Part shown: one piece after another, positions 58,953 through 64,000 of the stretch | Layout: each line of letters opens with the position of its first letter | How positions within the stretch are numbered: the stretch's first letter is position 1 | Assembly: GCF_000003855.2 (NCBI RefSeq) | Contig: NW_003101681.1 | Span: forward strand, 5,518,405 to 5,582,404 | Source: Blastomyces gilchristii SLH14081 | Lineage: Eukaryota; Ascomycota; Eurotiomycetes; Onygenales; Ajellomycetaceae | Direction of reading: 5' to 3' | Length of the DNA stretch: 64,000 bases | Notes under the pieces: model-generated | What the model was told of the DNA's origin: nothing | Seen by the model: the letters and a program-made list of their open reading frames with translations, nothing else | Databases searched by the model: none | Program-made: the position numbers and the translations under genes

Positions 58953-60592
58953 TTCATTCTGAAATTTATATTCTAAGGTTGAAAGCTTTGCTACACTTCT
59001 TATTTTAGTATAGTTAAAGACTTTGAAAACTTCTTTTTCTTATATTTATTCAAGAAATTTATTTCAGTAATCTGTTTTGACTTTTTTAATATCTGAAAAA
59101 TATTCATTTTGAATAGCTTTGAACTCTTCATTAGATATTAAGTTATTCTTTCACTCTCTTTTAGCAGTGATTAATTGCTTTCTTTTAGAAGTGATATTCT
59201 CATTTCATCAAGATTTGAAATACTTAGAAGACTTTTTCTTTGAAATATTTTCTTCAATACTTGTTAGAAGAATAGATGTAATCAGCTTTGCTCTATTCTC
59301 AAGTATTTTATTTAAGATATCTTGACTTTGATTTCAATAAAGCTCACTCTGTCTTTCAGATTTCAGCTGTTTTACTCTTTCTTCAACTGCTTTTCAAGCA
59401 GCTTTTTCAAAGTTATACTGATTAGAGAGAAGAGGATTTTCACTTCTTTATTTTTCACTCAGTTTAATATTAAATTGAATAATCTCATGATCTGATTCTG
59501 AGGTTTTATTTGAATTAATAAATCAGTTTATAAGTCTTTTTTCAATTAGATTTTATGACATGAAAGTTAGATCTATAATAGATTTCTGTTTCATGTCTTT
59601 TCTAAAGAATGTGTGTTGATCAGACTTGTTAACTAAATCTATTGAATGTTTAAAAGTTCATTCAACCAGTTTATCTACTCTTACTACTCTTGTACACTCT
59701 GAGTTTCATCAGAGATGATGTGCATTAAAGTCTTCTATAATTATAGAGTTTTTTAAGAAAGTTATATTCAAAAATTCTCTATTAATTGTTCAGATATTGT
59801 TGTTTTCTTTCAATGACTTTTCATTATAGATATTTATAAGTTGAATAGTATTAAACTCATTCTCTTTATCTATAATATCACTCACTAGAATATCAGAGTC
59901 AGATATGATATCAAATCTCAAATTAAATTAATATCTTAATCTTTTTCTTTCATAGATCACTACTCTTGATTTTATCTCAGATTTTTCAGAGAGAAAGTAG
60001 TAATAGTTTAAATGAGAAATAATGTACTTTTACTCAGTATCAAAGTTTGGTTCTTGAAGAAGTATAAAGTTAACTTTTTATTCAAAATACAATCTGAAGA
60101 TAAGAATAAATCCAATTTGAGTTTCTATTCACATTATTTTAAATAAATGTGATTTTTGAAGAGTTTTTAAACTTTTTTTATTGTTTTTATGTATATTCAT
60201 ACTAAGAGAGAGTAGAGATAGAGTAGAATCTAATTTCTACCATCAGATAGTAGATTATAACTATTTTAAAAAGTAGAAATCTCAACTGCTTACATTATAT
60301 CTAGTTTATTATCAGAGTCATTTCTCAATTCTTTAATCTTAACAGAAGTTTAAGAATTCAAATTCTATTTATACTTAGCTGAAGAGTTGAAGTTTGAAGA
60401 TCTAGATAGTTGAGAATTTCTTCTTTTTAAGCTTATAGTTATAGATTTACTAGCTTGACTTTTCTCTTCAGTTTTAGATTCACTTTGAGCTTTATCTTTT
60501 CTTCAGTTCTTCTGAGTTCTTGAAGTAAATACACATTCTTTTTTACTAGATGCATGTTTTTCTTTGCAATTGAAGCACTTAAGCAGAGTATG

Positions 60593-60787
60593 TTAACATA
60601 TTTCATCTCTTTTTAAGCATGTTTCATAATTATGCTCACTAGTTTTGTAATCTCTAGCACAGAATGCATATTTTAAGTCTCTGAAATAAGAGATTATAAA
60701 GTGTTCATATCTTTGACAGTTTGAACACTGTGTTTGAGCTTTGAGATTCATTCTTGAGTCTTTATATTCATGAACTCTCATTTTCAA
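60593..60787 (-). pseudogene. LINE ORF1 zinc-knuckle remnant
   Basis: Open for 64 codons with CSNCQRYEHFIISYF and FCARDYKTSEHNYETC, the CCHC knuckles of LINE gag-like proteins; one knuckle Cys is replaced by Tyr, as TGC/TGT to TAC/TAT change would give. Confidence 0.65.
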
Positions 60788-61861
60788 ACCTGCTACTCTT
60801 ACTTCAGAGATTCTTGATTATTCAAGTGTCTTTATATATACTAGAATAGAGGCATTTCTTCTACTCTGTCTGAACTTAATTGAATTAAGTCATACAGACT
60901 CTTTTCTCAGTTGAATAGAATTGTATTCTTTCAATTCATTTTTGAGAAGTAGTATTTCTTTCTCACAGTCAAAGATTTCAACTGAAATATTATAAAGAAT
61001 GAATTTATCTCACTTTTCATCTCTCTTAGATAGAATTATTGTGTTTAACAAAGATTCTACTGCTGATTTTCAGAGATTCTCATTCTGAATAAGGAATTCT
61101 GCACTGAATTCAGGCATTGTGATCAGAATGATGAAGTTTTTAAAGAAGAATAGCTCAATTAAAGCTATAACTGGTTTTTAAACTTCAATATCAGTTATTA
61201 ACTGAGAAAAGAACTGCTGATTAATTTCATTTCTAATTCTGAAAATGAGATTTGAGTTTAGCTTATTTCTCTGCAATATGTTCTGATTTGAGACTTTGAG
61301 AATAAGTCTTCTATTTCTGAAGATTTGAAGATTTTTCTCTTTTTATATTTTTTTCTTCACTCTTCTATCACTAGAAGTATGAGCAGTATTCTTCTCAGTT
61401 TTCTCAGAATTTTAAGCAGATTTTGAGATAGCAGATTTAGAGACAGCAGATTTAAAGACAGCAGATTCAGCTGTTTAAGTATATATTTTCTTCTGATTTA
61501 AAGAAGAAGAAGAAGAAGAAGTAGAAAAGAAAGAAGAGCAAACTGAAGAGTCAGTGATTATATTAGAAATTTTCAAAGTTTTTTGAACTGTGTTTGAAAT
61601 TCCAAGTTCAAACTTGATCACTTTCTGTAGTTGTCTAGTCTGAGTATGAAGAATTAATAGAACTTCTTCATTCATCTCACTCAGACACTGCTTTTCAAGA
61701 ATTTTACTTACTTTTTCAAGTTTCTGTATTTCAAGAACTTGTTATTTCTCTATTTCTTCTTTCTTTCTTCTCTTCAGAATTTCAATCTCAGAAATAGTAT
61801 TTGAGAAAGCATTCTTTTTCACATCAACTGAGTGTACTTTTAAACTTATTATTCTTATTTA

Positions 61862-62010
61862 ATGAAAAGTTGATCAGACTAATTCAATTGAGATATTTAT
61901 TAAACTCTTTTTGAATTGAAAAGTTGATCAGACTGTTTCAATTAAGAGGTTTCTAAGTCTGTTTTCAATTGAAAAGTTAATCAGACTATTTCAAAAGAAG
62001 AATAATAGAC
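61862..62010. repeat. Tandem minisatellite, about 55-bp unit, in LINE 5' region
   Basis: Three diverged units each containing AATTGAAAAGTTGATCAGAC or a one-base variant. Located just upstream of ORF1 of LINE copy 2. Confidence 0.55.
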
Positions 62011-62899
62011 TTTTTATATATAAAATACCTGATTTTTTTCACACTAGTTCAGTAACTAGGTTAGATTTTTGAAGAGAATCTAATAAACTAAAATTGATTT
62101 TTAAGATAAATCAATAAAATCTTTACAATCTCTTTCTTGAAATATAGTAAGAAAAAGTATGATATCAATTGATAGTAAATCAGATAATATGACAGTTTTT
62201 GAGAGAAAAACTGACAAAAAATAAATCAATTTTTTACAGAGAAATTGATTAAAACTATTCAATTTTATTCTAAATTATTCAATTCTTCTCACACAATAAG
62301 TATGCAACTCAAACCAGTTAATAAAAAGTGTAAAAAAAAATTAAGTATTAATAAAAGCTCTTCAGTCACTGAAAAAGTAATTCTTACTTAAAAGAATATG
62401 AAATTATGATAGAAAATAACTCTGTTTTTAATTCTTTGTAAGAATATTGTGTAAAACTCAGAGAAAAATATCTTACTTTTTCAAGAGAAGTAAAAAAATT
62501 ATTTCTAAAATCTTTTTTTTGCATTAACTACTGTAGAAGAATGAGATAGAAACTGCTAAGATATATACTACTATATTTTCTCTATCAAGACTTTCTCTCT
62601 TCAGAGTCTTGATATTATAGAGAATATAAGTCTGTTTCTATATAATAATGTAAATATTGTCAGTGTGATGTAGAGAAACTGATTATTTATATCTTAAAAT
62701 AGAAGACTTTATCAATGATTATATTAATATAGAGTTAATTCTCAAATTCAATAGAAATCTAGTATTACTATTCTCAATCTCTTGCAGAATCTATTAAATA
62801 TTGAGATATTAAAACTAGATTTAATATATCTCACTGTACAGAGATCAAAGGCTCAGTCAGATCTTGAGATATACTGATTTTATAGTTGTTGTGTCTGCT

Positions 62900-63209
62900 G
62901 ATTATGTATTGAGTACAGTTACTGAGATATCTTTTTGTACTTTTCTATCAGAGATGAGCCAGATTGAGAGAGGTGATATGAGGGTGAGACTTGGCATTGA
63001 TGTCTAGATACACTGAAGATAGACTGCAGAGATTGTACTTCAGAAGTGATCATTGATTATGTGCTTGATATTATCACTGAGATATCTTTTTGTATTTTTC
63101 TGCCAGGGATGGGCCAGATTAGGAAGGGCGGTACAAGGGTGAGACTTGGCATTGATGTTTTGAAACATCAAAGATGAACAGGGTTTTCATGGAGATCACT
63201 CCTCAGATA
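62900..63209. repeat. Tandem pair of about 155-bp units
   Basis: Unit starts at 62,900 (GATTATGTATTGAGTAC) and 63,055 (GATTATGTGCTTGATAT); both contain ACTGAGATATCTTTTTGTA and GGGTGAGACTTGGCATTGAT. The second unit keeps GG/CC and CpG (GGGCGG), the first has A for many of those G. Confidence 0.65.
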
Positions 63210-63289
63210 TTTTCACAACTACAGATTGAGAATCTTCCAAAATCAAGAAGATTGATGCATAAGACTAGGTCTCTTCACCTTATAATTTG

Positions 63290-63460
63290 TATAGCAATTT
63301 GGCCCGGGGTTGTGGTGTGATAGAGAAGAATGAGGGATAATCCCACGCAGGAGTTCTGAACAACATCTGGTTCACATTTGGCTGGATAACTCCATCACCA
63401 CACGGGGTATGCGGTCGGCGATGGGGTCAAAATGCTCATATGATCAAGGGCTTTTCAATG
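63290..63460. other. CpG-bearing island of unknown nature
   Basis: About 170 bp with GC content like the gene-rich part (GGCCCGGGG, GCGGTCGGCGATGGGG). No frame, tRNA or known RNA recognised. It may be the unmutated end or promoter of a young element. Confidence 0.4.
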
Positions 63461-63524
63461 GATCTATCAGCAGGTTCTTATTCAAAAAATCGAGCAAGTT
63501 TGTGATGAAGTGGTGAGAAGATCT

Positions 63525-63857
63525 TTGATAAATTCATTCTTTATAATATTTCAGTTGAAATTTTTGACTGTGAGAAAGAAATACTACTTTTAAAAAATGA
63601 ATTAGAAGAATACAATTCTATTCAACTGAGAAAATAGTCTGTATGACTAAATTCAATTGAGTTTAGACAAAGTAGAAGAAATGTCTCTATTCTAGTATAT
63701 ACAAAGACACTTTAATAATCAAGAATCTCTGAAGTAAGAGTAGCAGATTTGAAAATGAGAGTTCATGAATACAAACACTCAAGAATAAATCTCAAAGCTT
63801 AAACACAGTGTTCAAACTGTCAAAGATATGAACACTTTATAATCTCTTATTTCTAGA
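63525..63857 (+). mobile_element. LINE ORF1 fragment in inverted orientation (copy 4)
   Basis: Aligns inverted with about 60,685-61,005. Reads ISVEIFDCEKEILLLKNELE and, at the end, TQCSNCQRYEHFIISYF. Homology stops sharply at 63,857, where unrelated sequence begins and runs off the window. Confidence 0.7.
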
Positions 63858-64000
63858 CTGACCGTGTAACTGTGTCTGAGACCAGGACTAGATTTTCTGA
63901 TAGTTTCATTACCAATTTCACTGATCTCATTACACAGTTTTAACATTAGATAGTAGTCTCATACTGTCTCAGTGAGACTTACTGTCTACTCTTATCACAT
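63858..64000. other. Unidentified sequence at window end
   Basis: Starts AGACTGACCGTGTAACTG directly after the LINE fragment. Nothing recognised. Confidence 0.4.

Larger units (their letters stand above)
55871..62030 (-). mobile_element. Near-full-length Tad-like LINE (copy 2), RIP-degraded
   Basis: Reading 5' to 3' on the minus strand: coiled-coil-like ORF1 (61,840-61,475; MNEEVLLILHTQTRQLQKVI), zinc-knuckle region CSNCQRYEHF and FCARDYKTSEHNYETC (60,787-60,593), a region of about 0.9 kb where the endonuclease belongs (60,200-59,400), RT from about 58,952 (SSSIKTAAGPDSINHLIIQ) through an intact YIDD box at 58,104-58,093 to the linker MEIEASI (57,590), RNase H (57,223-56,972), 3' UTR stem-loop and (TAA)n tail at 55,871. 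Frames are broken by stops throughout. The order and wording match the Tad clade of fungal LINEs. Confidence 0.82.
43670..64000. repeat. AT-rich, RIP-like transposon isochore
   Basis: About 20 kb without an intact host gene. By eye CpG is nearly absent and CC/GG rare, while CA/TG and CT/AG remain; stops interrupt every transposon frame, often where Trp, Gln or Arg codons would be. This is the pattern expected of repeat-induced C-to-T change. Local islands keep CpG: 52,650-53,035, 54,030-54,350 and 63,090-63,460. Confidence 0.9.

Noticed and set aside
43670..64000. Mitochondrial DNA insertion as the cause of AT richness
   Set aside because: Recognisable content is nuclear retroelements; no mitochondrial gene or tRNA cluster seen.

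Overview
The window is filamentous-ascomycete nuclear DNA. Genes have short introns (55-110 nt) with GT(A/G)NGT donors and CTAAC/CTRAC branch points, and the protein sequences resemble those of Eurotiomycetes. The sharp division into a gene-bearing part of ordinary composition (1 to about 43.67 kb) and a very AT-rich, transposon-only part (about 43.67 to 64 kb) suggests a dimorphic-fungus-like member of Onygenales with GC-poor isochores. That placement is inference, not proof.

Left part, in order: farnesyl diphosphate synthase (ERG20, -); APC/C TPR subunit CDC23/APC8 (+); an ATP-dependent DNA ligase of the Lig4-like type (-); splicing factor SF3a subunit 3 (-), head to head with the eIF4A-III/FAL1 helicase (+) over a 283-bp promoter; a 2.8-kb gene-free stretch; a GID7/WDR26-like WD40 protein (-); a 3.7-kb stretch with no recognisable gene; V-ATPase catalytic subunit A (VMA1, +); dynamin-like VPS1 (+, eight exons); a seven-TM fungal rhodopsin-domain protein (+); a tiny secreted cysteine-knot-like protein (+); a TRK potassium transporter (+); a short-chain dehydrogenase (+); and a MAT2B/RmlD-like extended SDR (+). 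Most are housekeeping genes and form no evident cluster. Hand assembly of exons recovered micro-exons, two stop-free introns whose length is a multiple of three, and one SDR gene whose only visible splice pair breaks the frame.

Right part: no intact gene. It holds decayed transposons in DNA nearly lacking CpG and CpC/GpG, with the stop codons and C-to-T/G-to-A changes expected of repeat-induced point mutation (RIP). Recognisable pieces are a Pogo/Fot1-like transposase start, copies of one LTR in both orientations, a plus-strand chromovirus-type Ty3/gypsy pol with integrase and chromodomain remnants, a minus-strand gypsy RT, one near-full-length Tad-like LINE (55.87 to about 62.0 kb) and three LINE fragments. 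Sitting in this desert almost unmutated is a roughly 345-bp tRNA-like SINE candidate whose 3' tail matches the LINE tail. That SINE-LINE pair, escaping or suffering RIP according to length, is the most interesting system here.
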